DNA of 64,000 nt, from positions 42,703 through 106,702 of the forward strand of contig JAATFL010000016.1 of the NCBI GenBank assembly GCA_015655215.1, in the 5' to 3' direction. The notes under the pieces were generated by a model. It searched no databases. It saw nothing but the letters and a program-made list of their open reading frames with translations, and had not been told where the DNA came from. A program made the position numbers and the translations under genes. Shown here piece after piece: positions 56,783-64,000 of this stretch (its first letter is position 1; every line of letters starts with the position of its first letter). Origin of the DNA: Coriobacteriia bacterium (lineage in GTDB: Bacteria; Actinomycetota; Coriobacteriia; Coriobacteriales; RUG033).

Positions 56783-57775
56783 CTACTTCAACGTTGCATA
56801 CATAATCGCCTTGATGGTATGCATCCGGTTCTCCGCCTCCTGGAAGGCCCTGGACTGGTCGCCGTAGATGACCTTGTCCGTGACCTCCATCTCGGTGACG
56901 TTGAATTTCTTGGCGATGTTGGCACCGACGACCGTATCGGTGTTGTGGAAAGAGGGCAGGCAGTGCATGAAGATGGCTCGGGGGCTGGCGTTGGCCATCA
57001 CCTTGTCGTTGACCTGATAGTCCCTCAAAAGCTCGATGCGCTCAGCCCAGATGTCGTCGGGTTCGCCCATGGAGACCCAGATGTCGGTATAGATGACATC
57101 GGCTCCCTTGGTGCCGGCATCCACGTCTTCGGTCAACGTGATCGTGCAATGGTTGCGCTCGGCAATCTCCCTGCAGGTCTCCACGAGTTCGGCTGCAGGC
57201 ATCTGCGCCTTGGGGCCGCAGGCGGTGAAGTTCACACCCAGCTTGGCGCATACGACCATGAGCGAGTTGCCCACGTTGTTGCCGGCATCGCCCATGAAGG
57301 TGAGGTTCAGACCCCGCACATCGCCAAACTCCTCCTCGACGGTGAGCATGTCGGCAAGCATCTGGGTGGGGTGGAACTCGGTGGTGAGACCATTCCATAC
57401 GGGAACGCCTGCGTTGGCGCCAATCTCCTCGACGATCGATTGGGCGAAGCCACGATACTCGATGCCGTCATACATATGACCCAAGACCATGGCGGTGTCC
57501 TTGATGGACTCCTTCTTGCCCATCTGCGAACTACCGGGATCGAGGTAGGTGACGCCCATACCAAGGTCCATGGCCCCAACCTCGAACGAGCAACGAGTGC
57601 GCGTGGAGGTCTTCTCAAACAGGAGGACGATGTTCTTGCCTTCGAGGTAACGATGAGGGACACCCGCATACTTGAGGTTCTTGAACTCCTTCGAGAGCTT
57701 GAGGAGGTAGCGGATCTCATCGGGGGTGAAATCCAGTAGCTTCAGGAAGTTACGGCCACTGAGGGAAACGCCCAT
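56783..57775 (-). CDS. arcB: Catabolic ornithine carbamoyltransferase
   Basis: 330 residues, start MGVSLSGRNFLKLLDFTPDE. STRTR at 57-61 (carbamoyl phosphate), HPTQ, DIWVSMGEP and FMHCLPSFHNTDT (ornithine site Cys). In the deiminase pathway it turns citrulline and phosphate into ornithine and carbamoyl phosphate. Catabolic role is inferred from position after arcA, 121 nt downstream. AAAGGTG precedes the ATG at 57775. Confidence 0.95.
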   Translation of the reverse strand: MGVSLSGRNFLKLLDFTPDEIRYLLKLSKEFKNLKYAGVPHRYLEGKNIVLLFEKTSTRTRCSFEVGAMDLGMGVTYLDPGSSQMGKKESIKDTAMVLGHMYDGIEYRGFAQSIVEEIGANAGVPVWNGLTTEFHPTQMLADMLTVEEEFGDVRGLNLTFMGDAGNNVGNSLMVVCAKLGVNFTACGPKAQMPAAELVETCREIAERNHCTITLTEDVDAGTKGADVIYTDIWVSMGEPDDIWAERIELLRDYQVNDKVMANASPRAIFMHCLPSFHNTDTVVGANIAKKFNVTEMEVTDKVIYGDQSRAFQEAENRMHTIKAIMYATLK

Positions 57776-57896
57776 GTTAAGCACCTTTCTGTCTTCACCT
57801 GCTCGGCACGACGCCTTGACAGGACTGTTTAGAGCCGGCCCCCATCAGAATCGAGATCGCCCTGACAGGGTCCAGGTTTGCATGGTGGATTGGAAC

Positions 57897-59117
57897 CTAG
57901 GCCTCACGATAGAACGGCATGCTCATGCAACGAGGACCGCCGCGACCGCGGGAAAGCTCGGCACTGGGGATCTCGATGACATTGATGTTATGCTCTTTGA
58001 GAACCCTGTTGGTGACTTCGTTGCGCTCGTAGACGCACACAGTACCAGGGCGCACGCACAGCGTGTTGGATCCATCGTTCCATTGCTCCCGGTCGGCGCA
58101 GATGAGGTCGCCGCCGCCGCACTGGATCAACTCGACCTTCTCGCCGACGTACGTGGTGAGGATGTTCTCGAGGGTGTCGTCGATCTCCTTGATATGCAGG
58201 GTCTCGCCGTTGGCGCTCGCCTTTATCTCGAAGACGCGCAGAGTGCCCAATATCCCCGGATGCACGGTGAACTTGTCGACATCGATTTGCGTGAAGACGG
58301 TATCAAGATGCATGAAGGCGCGGGAGACGGGGATGTCGAAAGCGAGAATCGTCTCGATGGGTGAGTTGGAATTGAAGATGTTCTTGGCGAGCGCGTCGAT
58401 GGCATCCGGCTCGGTGCGCTGGGAGATGCCGATGGCAAGTGTCGTCCTGTTGATGTTGAGGATATCTCCACCCTCGACGTGGAAGGGGTTGTGTCGATCG
58501 TAGTACATCTCGACCTTGCCAGCATACTCAGGGTGATACCTGAAGATGTAATCGCCGTAGATGGTCTCACGGTTACGTGTGACGGAGTACATCTTGTTGA
58601 TGCTGACGCCGTTGCCGATGCACGCGAAGTTATCGCGCGTGAAGTAGAGGTTGGGCATGGGCATGACGGCCATCTTGCTGTTGGGTGAGACCAGATCGAC
58701 CAACGAGTTCGAGACATCGTGGTCGACCTCGTTGACGTTGATGCCCTCGACGGTCTTCATGACAAGCTCTTTGTTGTCCTTGATATCGTTGATGTAATCG
58801 AAGAAGACCTTCGTATACACTTTCGTGTGGATGTTGGCTTCCTCAAGCCACTGCTTGATGAATTGCTCACGCAACTCGGGATGGCCGTCGAGCACCTGGG
58901 CCATCAGGTCCTCCAGGTAGATCGTCTCCACCCGTTCGTCTTGCAGGGCCTTGGCGAAGGCATCATGCTCCTGCTGAGCGACTCTCAAAAAAGGTATGTC
59001 ATCAAAAAGAAGTTCACCGAGTGTCTCAGGAGTGAGATTGAGGAGTTCCTTCCCCGGCCTGTGGAGAAGAACCATCTTCAAAGGAGCGATCTCGCTTGGT
59101 ACGTTGATAACTGGCAT
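57897..59117 (-). CDS. arcA: Arginine deiminase
   Basis: 406 residues, start MPVINVPSEIAPLKMVLLHR. Substrate residues in NLYFTRDNFACIGNGVSIN, HVEGGDILNINRTT, HLDTVFTQIDVDKFTVHPG and catalytic C397 in GGPRCMSMPFYREA at the C-terminus. It converts arginine to citrulline and ammonia, the first step of ATP generation from arginine. GGGAGGG lies upstream of the ATG at 59117. First gene of the arcA-arcB unit. Confidence 0.97.
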   Translation of the reverse strand: MPVINVPSEIAPLKMVLLHRPGKELLNLTPETLGELLFDDIPFLRVAQQEHDAFAKALQDERVETIYLEDLMAQVLDGHPELREQFIKQWLEEANIHTKVYTKVFFDYINDIKDNKELVMKTVEGINVNEVDHDVSNSLVDLVSPNSKMAVMPMPNLYFTRDNFACIGNGVSINKMYSVTRNRETIYGDYIFRYHPEYAGKVEMYYDRHNPFHVEGGDILNINRTTLAIGISQRTEPDAIDALAKNIFNSNSPIETILAFDIPVSRAFMHLDTVFTQIDVDKFTVHPGILGTLRVFEIKASANGETLHIKEIDDTLENILTTYVGEKVELIQCGGGDLICADREQWNDGSNTLCVRPGTVCVYERNEVTNRVLKEHNINVIEIPSAELSRGRGGPRCMSMPFYREA

Positions 59118-59698
59118 AACTTACCCTCCCCCAATTCTGATCATACGTGAAGGAATAGCGACAGGCACAGTATATTGCCCATAAAATACTTATACAATAC
59201 TATTTGCGAAGAATTTTCCCTCATCACACCAAGGCGTGCACCATTCTCTCAGTAAATAAGAAACTTGAACGAAGTTAGGATTCTCATATAGTTTTTCATA
59301 TAATTACATAATATATATATTTTAATCCTTATATAACAAATATATTCCTATTATATCCATTCATAGTCTGAAATGAATTTACTTCGGTTCTATGCTTTTC
59401 CCATAAATCATCTTCTTTTCGAATTCATTGATTGTGAAATTTTTATCCAATATTACATTGCGCTGTATAGCCGGGCGGAAAGGCTGCATCAAGACTGCAT
59501 TTTCAGATCCATGCGAACAGGGACGCGCAACCGACCCAAACGTGCTGCTACGCGATTTCATCGCATCACCGATTCCAGGATTCCACACAAGATGCTATCG
59601 TGATGAAGTTAGTATCTCAACGTCGGCATATCGAATCTCATATGCACACGATGCAACGGAACCTCCCGGGCACGGGAAGGGCAATGGAAAGGCAAACG
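59118..59698. other. AT-rich divergent control region between arcA and argS
   Basis: 581 nt, strongly AT-rich around 59150-59460, unlike the 62% G+C surroundings. Contains the arcA promoter candidate. No supported gene; the short plus-strand frame from 59373 has no ribosome-binding site or motif. Confidence 0.6.
59169..59197 (-). promoter_or_regulatory. Candidate arcA promoter
   Basis: Minus strand TTGTAT, 17 nt, TATACT, about 50 nt before the arcA ATG. The surrounding AGTATTGTATAAGTATTTTA has loose likeness to an ARG box. Confidence 0.5.
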
Positions 59699-61513
59699 AT
59701 GCGCGAACACATCAATGAACTGCTCAGGAAAGCCATCTCGGCCGCGCAAGAAGACGGCGGTTTGCCCGCCTTCGACGTCGATGAGTACGGTGCCGAACGA
59801 CCTAACGATACGGCACACGGGGAATGGTACTCCTCCATCGCCATGCGCTCCTCCAAGCAAGCGCATATAGCGCCGCACGCGATCGCCGACGCCATCGTCT
59901 CACATCTCCCCGAGGACGCCGCCGTCGCAAGCGTCGAGGTGGCCGGTCCCGGCTTCATCAACTTCCATCTCTCCCCCGCCACGTTGACGCACGTCTATGC
60001 GGAGGCTCACGAGCAGCGCGACGACTTCGGCAAGAGCGATGGAGGACGGAACATCCCCGTGCAGGTCGAGTTCGTCTCCGCCAACCCCGTGGGTCCCATG
60101 CATGTGGGCCATGGAAGATGGGCCGCGCTGGGCGATAGCCTCTGCAACGTGATGGAGCACGCAGGTTGGGATGTCGAACGCGAGTTCCTCCTCAACGACT
60201 ATGGCTCGCAGATGGATACGTTTGGCCGCTCCATACAGACCCGTTACGAGCAGTTGTGCACCGTCATCGCAGAGCAGGGCTGCTCGGTGGAGAGGGCCGC
60301 CGAGGTCATCGAGGCCGATCGTGTCGCCTACCTCGATGGCGATGAGGACGCCCGCTTCGCCCGGCAGTTCTTCGATAAGCTCGGCAAGGACTCATATGGT
60401 GGGGGCTACATCATCGACACCGCCATGGAGTTTTACAACGAAGACGGAAACGCCGACATGGACAAGCCCGACGATGAGGTCGAGGTCGACTTCCGTGAGC
60501 GTGGGTACGCGTCCATGCTCAAGCAGATGGAGGACACGCTCGACCAAGGTGGGACCTCGTTCGACGTGTGGTTCTCCGAACGACAGCTGCACAAACCGGA
60601 CGAAACGGGGAAGTCCGCAATCGAGCGCTCCATCGACCGTCTCGACCAGAACGGCTACATCGACCGTAAGGACGGCGCCATCTGGTTCAAGTCGACGATG
60701 TTCGGTGACGACAAGGACCGTGTCATCGTCAAGTCCGATGGTGCTGACACCTACTTCGCGGCAGACATCGCCTATCACTACAACAAGTTCCAGCGTGGTT
60801 ACCAGCGCGTCATCAACATCTGGGGCGCCGACCATCATGGCTATGTCTCTCGGGTCAAGAACGTATGCGCGGCGCTGGGCTATCCCGGGCAGCTCGACAT
60901 CCTGCTCGGTCAGATGGTCAACCTCATGCGTAACGGTCAGCCGGTACGCATGTCCAAGCGCAAGGGCACCATGGTCAGCTACCAGGAGCTTCTCGACGAA
61001 GTGGGTCGCGACGCGACGCGCTACACGCTCATCTCCAAGTCGAGCGACCAGGTGATCAACTTCGACATCGAGAGAGCCAAGAAGCAGGACGCCGAGAACC
61101 CCGTCTACTACGTGCAGTACGCGCACGCGCGCATCTGCTCCATCATCCGGAAGGCTGCCAGTATCCCCGAGGACCAGGCCGAGACGGCCGATCTCGACGA
61201 GGTGGCCGACAGACTCATCGGCTCCGATGTCGACCTGAGCCTGCTGACCGACGAGTCCGAGCTCGAGCTTGCACGCAAGCTCGACGAATTCGAGGATGTC
61301 GTCGCCGCGGCCGCGCGCGACCTGGCACCATTCCGCCTCACCCATTACGCCGAGACCCTGGCGGGGGACTTCCACTCGTTCTACACGTGCTGCCACGTGC
61401 TCGACGAGGATTCCGAACTCACCCGCGCACGTCTGCTCGTATGCGACGCCACCCGCACGGTGCTCGCCCTTACGCTCAAGCTGATTGGTGTCTCTGCACC
61501 GATGAAGATGTAG
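59699..61513 (+). CDS. argS: Arginyl-tRNA synthetase
   Basis: 604 residues, start MREHINELLRKAISAAQEDG. HIGH motif PVGPMHVGHGRWAALGDS near residue 130-147; long arginine/ATP core with GADHHGYVSRVKNVCAALGY and QPVRMSKRKGTMVSYQELLD (KMSKS); C-terminal helical anticodon domain ending MKM. Charges tRNA-Arg. GGAAAGG lies upstream of the ATG. Its place inside the arginine catabolic cluster is notable; a strong terminator follows. Confidence 0.97.
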   Translation: MREHINELLRKAISAAQEDGGLPAFDVDEYGAERPNDTAHGEWYSSIAMRSSKQAHIAPHAIADAIVSHLPEDAAVASVEVAGPGFINFHLSPATLTHVYAEAHEQRDDFGKSDGGRNIPVQVEFVSANPVGPMHVGHGRWAALGDSLCNVMEHAGWDVEREFLLNDYGSQMDTFGRSIQTRYEQLCTVIAEQGCSVERAAEVIEADRVAYLDGDEDARFARQFFDKLGKDSYGGGYIIDTAMEFYNEDGNADMDKPDDEVEVDFRERGYASMLKQMEDTLDQGGTSFDVWFSERQLHKPDETGKSAIERSIDRLDQNGYIDRKDGAIWFKSTMFGDDKDRVIVKSDGADTYFAADIAYHYNKFQRGYQRVINIWGADHHGYVSRVKNVCAALGYPGQLDILLGQMVNLMRNGQPVRMSKRKGTMVSYQELLDEVGRDATRYTLISKSSDQVINFDIERAKKQDAENPVYYVQYAHARICSIIRKAASIPEDQAETADLDEVADRLIGSDVDLSLLTDESELELARKLDEFEDVVAAAARDLAPFRLTHYAETLAGDFHSFYTCCHVLDEDSELTRARLLVCDATRTVLALTLKLIGVSAPMKM

Positions 61514-61541
61514 CAGGGACGGCAGGACTGTCGAGGTCATC

Positions 61542-61571
61542 GGACGGCCCCGTAACGGGGCCGTCCCTTTT
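61542..61571 (+). terminator. Terminator of argS
   Basis: GGACGGCCCCG/CGGGGCCGTCC, 3-nt loop, then CTTTT, 29 nt after the argS stop. Confidence 0.92.
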
Positions 61572-61741
61572 CGTCGGGATCGCCTCCCGTTCGTAAATCA
61601 CCGCCCCCAAAGAACTGGTCCCCCATTCTCCGGGACAGACCCGAGCGCAACCGGCATCATGCTGGCACCCATCAGCTGATCGTGTCCGAGGCATATGCCG
61701 TCGAAATGCTGGTCATGAACTGAACTATATCCTATAAATAT

Positions 61742-61797
61742 TTGATATTCCCTATTTACAACCCAATTCTTTATGCCATAATCTACTTGATATTCCC
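61742..61797 (+). repeat. Direct repeat TTGATATTCCC upstream of arcC
   Basis: Two identical 11-nt copies whose starts are 45 bp apart in the arcC upstream region. Could be regulator sites; spacing is about four helical turns. Confidence 0.55.
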
Positions 61798-61908
61798 AGA
61801 TGGTATATTATGATATTTATCGACCTGGGAGATGGTTTTATTCATCGACTATTTGCCTTTCTCATGTTCGTTTACTGTTATATCCAATATTTATGAAAAG
61901 GAGTGAAG

Positions 61909-62874
61909 ATGGCGGCAATCAAGAAGGTTCACAATGAGCGCATCGTTATCGCCTTAGGCGGGAACGCGCTAGGCAACAACGCCGAGGAACAGCTCGAGCG
62001 CATCACGAACAGCACCGCGACCATCCTCGACCTCATCCGCCCTGATTCCGAGATCATCGTGACCCACGGCAACGGCCCTCAGGTCGGCATGATCCAGAAG
62101 GCCTTCACCATCGCCTCCGAGCACTCCGATCAGGTTCCCGAGATGCCTCTCGTCGAATGCGGTGCCATGAGTCAGGGGTACATCGGCTATCAGCTCCAGC
62201 AGGGCCTTGGCAAGGAGATCGCCCGCCGCGGCAAGAGCTGGCATGTCGCGACCGTCATCACGCAGATGCAGGTCGACCCTACCGACCCGAGCTTCCAGAA
62301 CCCCTCCAAACCCATCGGCGCCTTCATCGGCGAGGAGGCGGCCAAGCAGGCTATGACCGATGATCCCACGGTATCCTACATCGAGGACTGCGGTCGCGGT
62401 TGGCGCCGCGCCGTCGCCTCCCCCACGCCCAAGGCGATCGTCGAGGCCGAGTCCATCATGAATCTCCTCGATGACGAGTTCATCGTCATCTGCTGTGGCG
62501 GTGGCGGCATCCCCGTGGTCAAGGCCGAGGACGGCTTCGGGTACCGAGGCGTGCCCGCGGTCATCGACAAGGACCTTGGTGCCGAACGTCTCGCCGAGGA
62601 CGTCGACGCGCAGGAACTCATCCTCCTTACCGCCGTCGACCATGTCGCCATCAACTTCAACAAGCCTGACCAGCAAGACTTCGACGAGATGACCGTCGCA
62701 CAGGCGAGGGGGTTCTGCGACGAGGGTCAGTTCGCTGCCGGCAGCATGCTCCCCAAGGTGCTTGCCTGCATCAAGTTCGCCGAAAGCGGCCATGGCCGCA
62801 CCGCCATCATCGGTTCCCTCGAGAGGGCATCAGAGTTGCTCAAGGGCACGAGTGGAACCCGCATCCACCTGTAG
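61909..62874 (+). CDS. arcC: Carbamate kinase
   Basis: 321 residues, start MAAIKKVHNERIVIALGGNA. Conserved ALGGNALG, VTHGNGPQVGMIQ, ECGAMSQGYIGYQLQQGL, VVKAEDGFGYRGVPAVIDKD and the ATP-site GQFAAGSMLPKVLACIKF. Converts carbamoyl phosphate and ADP to ATP, CO2 and ammonia, the energy-yielding step of the pathway. AAAAGGAG is 5 nt before the ATG. Confidence 0.97.
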   Translation: MAAIKKVHNERIVIALGGNALGNNAEEQLERITNSTATILDLIRPDSEIIVTHGNGPQVGMIQKAFTIASEHSDQVPEMPLVECGAMSQGYIGYQLQQGLGKEIARRGKSWHVATVITQMQVDPTDPSFQNPSKPIGAFIGEEAAKQAMTDDPTVSYIEDCGRGWRRAVASPTPKAIVEAESIMNLLDDEFIVICCGGGGIPVVKAEDGFGYRGVPAVIDKDLGAERLAEDVDAQELILLTAVDHVAINFNKPDQQDFDEMTVAQARGFCDEGQFAAGSMLPKVLACIKFAESGHGRTAIIGSLERASELLKGTSGTRIHL

Positions 62875-62923
62875 GATTCTTCCGGGGAAGGGATGCCCTT
62901 GCGGGAGATCACGGCCAAAGGAT

Positions 62924-62970
62924 TATGGGAAAGCGGGGCGTGGTTTTTTTCCACACTCCGCTTTCCCATA
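62924..62970. terminator. Hairpin after arcC
   Basis: TATGGGAAAGCGG/CCGCTTTCCCATA 13-bp stem with an inner TGG-TTTTTTT-CCA loop, 50 nt after the stop. Confidence 0.6.
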
Positions 62971-63064
62971 GCGTGCAACCGAACGGACCCTCCACACTCC
63001 CGCAGCAACAAGATAGAGTGCAAAGCTGGAAAAATGTTATGCTACCGTTAATGCAAAAGCACGA

Positions 63065-63856
63065 TTAGTAACCATTCAGCCTTGCCAGTTCCTGCCACGG
63101 AATATCAGGATGTGTGTACCGCCTCTTGTCTTGTGTTTTGTCCTTGTAGTTGATGACCCTCGCTGGGCAATGCTGAATACAGGCTAAGCATTGTTCGCAG
63201 TGGTGTTTAAAATATGGCTTCTTGTCCTGACCCAAATCAATGTTGTTCACCGGGCAGGCTTTTTGGCAGATGCCGCAATGAGTACATGCGTCGGATACAT
63301 TGAAATGCTTATCCATGTGAGAGGAAAAGTGGATAAAACCCTTATACATAAGCTGCTCGAACGGTTTGATTCTCGATGCAGTCAGATCGACGGTCCGCTT
63401 TTTAATGTTATCGATGATTGGCTCCAGATCGCGGGCCGATTGCCGCGTCTCCTCCTCAACGGTATCACGCATGTCATACATGATGATGTAGTTTGAGAAC
63501 ATATCGAGTTTTTCAGCATAGCTGAGCGTGATTTCCTTTCGCTTCAGTAAGTTACGCAGTTGAGTTGTCGCATTGCAGGCGGTGGCAACACTCCCACAGG
63601 TAGCGACGGCAAAGAAATAGGTATTCTTGTTATTTCGAAAATCAAATTGAGAAACAAAATTCTGGACTCTTGCAGGCACCCCCCGATAATACGTCGGGTA
63701 GACAAAACCAATGGCATCATATTCATCCGTTAGGGTATGTTTCTTATCGCCGCCCATGGATACGATTTCGCAGTTTTCCAGTCCTTCTGAGATTTTCTTT
63801 GCGGCCCATAAGCTGTTGCCTGTTCCCGAGAAGACGAAAATGATGTTTTTTCTCAT
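63065..63856 (-). CDS. EFR1-type flavodoxin-ferredoxin protein
   Basis: 263 residues, start MRKNIIFVFSGTGNSLWAAK. Flavodoxin-like N-terminus with SGTGNSLWAAK (phosphate loop), YPTYYRGVPARVQNFV, ATCGSVATACNAT. C-terminal two [4Fe-4S] sites: CTHCGICQKACPVN and CEQCLACIQHCPA. Moves electrons between unknown partners in anaerobes. The codon use is AT-rich (about 43% G+C), unlike the rest of the window, so it was probably acquired. Terminal part WQELARLNGY. Confidence 0.9.
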   Translation of the reverse strand: MRKNIIFVFSGTGNSLWAAKKISEGLENCEIVSMGGDKKHTLTDEYDAIGFVYPTYYRGVPARVQNFVSQFDFRNNKNTYFFAVATCGSVATACNATTQLRNLLKRKEITLSYAEKLDMFSNYIIMYDMRDTVEEETRQSARDLEPIIDNIKKRTVDLTASRIKPFEQLMYKGFIHFSSHMDKHFNVSDACTHCGICQKACPVNNIDLGQDKKPYFKHHCEQCLACIQHCPARVINYKDKTQDKRRYTHPDIPWQELARLNGY

Positions 63857-63889
63857 TATATTTGGTTCTGTTAACCCAGCAAGTTGACA

Positions 63890-64000
63890 TCATGCCGCCC
63901 ACCCATAGTAGTCCCCGAACGGGTAGGGCGTGTCCTTGTACTCCCTCCACTTCGTGTCATAGGAGCCAGAGGCTATGTGCTTGATGGCCAGTTCCTTGCG
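63890..64000 (-). CDS. C-terminus of an unidentified protein, cut by window edge
   Basis: 36 codons plus TGA, ending ...WREYKDTPYPFGDYYGWAA. Rich in Tyr/Trp with a charged start (RKELAIKHIASGSYDTK). G+C is again high, unlike the EFR1 gene 34 nt downstream. I do not recognise it; a transposase or phage-like end is possible but not shown. Confidence 0.5.
   Translation of the reverse strand, partial: RKELAIKHIASGSYDTKWREYKDTPYPFGDYYGWAA

Larger units (their letters stand above)
61514..61908. other. 395-nt AT-rich region between argS and arcC
   Basis: Begins with the argS terminator, then AT-rich from about 61720. Holds two copies of TTGATATTCCC (61742-61752 and 61787-61797) and several TATAAT-like words. 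Confidence 0.6.

Overview
The window is about 62% G+C with compact, mostly minus-strand operons. Gene content (a dnaG-rpoD operon fused to a rimP-nusA-infB operon, canonical T-box leaders, a single-chain L-serine dehydratase, an arginine deiminase pathway, an AEC-type permease remnant, EFR1 ferredoxin) fits an anaerobic high-GC actinobacterium, most likely class Coriobacteriia. This is an inference from gene families and layout; no rRNA or marker search was possible.

Region by region. 1-2.4 kb: 5' two thirds of ileS behind an isoleucine T-box leader. 2.5-10.3 kb: small membrane protein, an AEC permease remnant, an amidohydrolase, a FemABX-type transferase, an MBL hydrolase, a ketopantoate reductase, a D-aspartate-ligase-like ATP-grasp enzyme, and an overlapping fdhD / cysteine desulfurase pair (to 11.2 kb). 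11.4-13.4 kb: a T-box leader whose specifier reads TAC (tyrosine) in front of a sodium:solute symporter. 13.5-17.8 kb: HD protein, zinc macrodomain protein, an APC permease interrupted by an early in-frame TAG, and a prolyl-aminopeptidase-like hydrolase. 18.0 kb: tRNA-Asn. 18.3-30.3 kb: one long minus-strand operon rimP-nusA-ylxR-infB-rbfA-nrnA-truB-ribF-dnaG-rpoD, with a terminator-like hairpin in its leader. 30.6-42.6 kb: amidohydrolase, leuS, a membrane protein, a MerR regulator, a VTT membrane protein, aspS, a Na+/H+-antiporter-like protein and hisS. 42.8-46.9 kb: a Ser-rich membrane protein, a small zinc-ribbon membrane protein and sdaA.

47.1-47.3 kb holds tRNA-Gln and tRNA-Glu with a strong terminator. 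Directly after them lies a lower-GC block (47.4-52.3 kb): an ABC transporter pair, a small secreted Tyr/Trp-rich peptide, a decayed IS66 TnpB, and a TetR/Acg-like nitroreductase pair with a perfect palindromic operator. This looks horizontally acquired. 52.5-56.0 kb carries an SDR dehydrogenase, a GMC flavoprotein and a MarR regulator with a consensus promoter containing a palindrome.

56.1-62.9 kb is an arginine catabolism locus: argR, arcB and arcA on the minus strand, and argS and arcC on the plus strand, separated by AT-rich control regions. Arginine is deiminated (ArcA), citrulline phosphorolysed (ArcB) and carbamoyl phosphate used to make ATP (ArcC); no arginine/ornithine antiporter is present in the window. 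The right end (63.1-64.0 kb) has a low-GC EFR1 ferredoxin and the C-terminus of an unidentified protein.

No CRISPR array, rRNA operon, prophage or clear defence system was seen. The most interesting leads are the tyrosine-specific T-box on an SSS transporter, the nonsense codon in the APC permease, the NusA Cys/His tail, the overlapping desulfurase-FdhD pair, and the accessory block next to tRNA-Glu.
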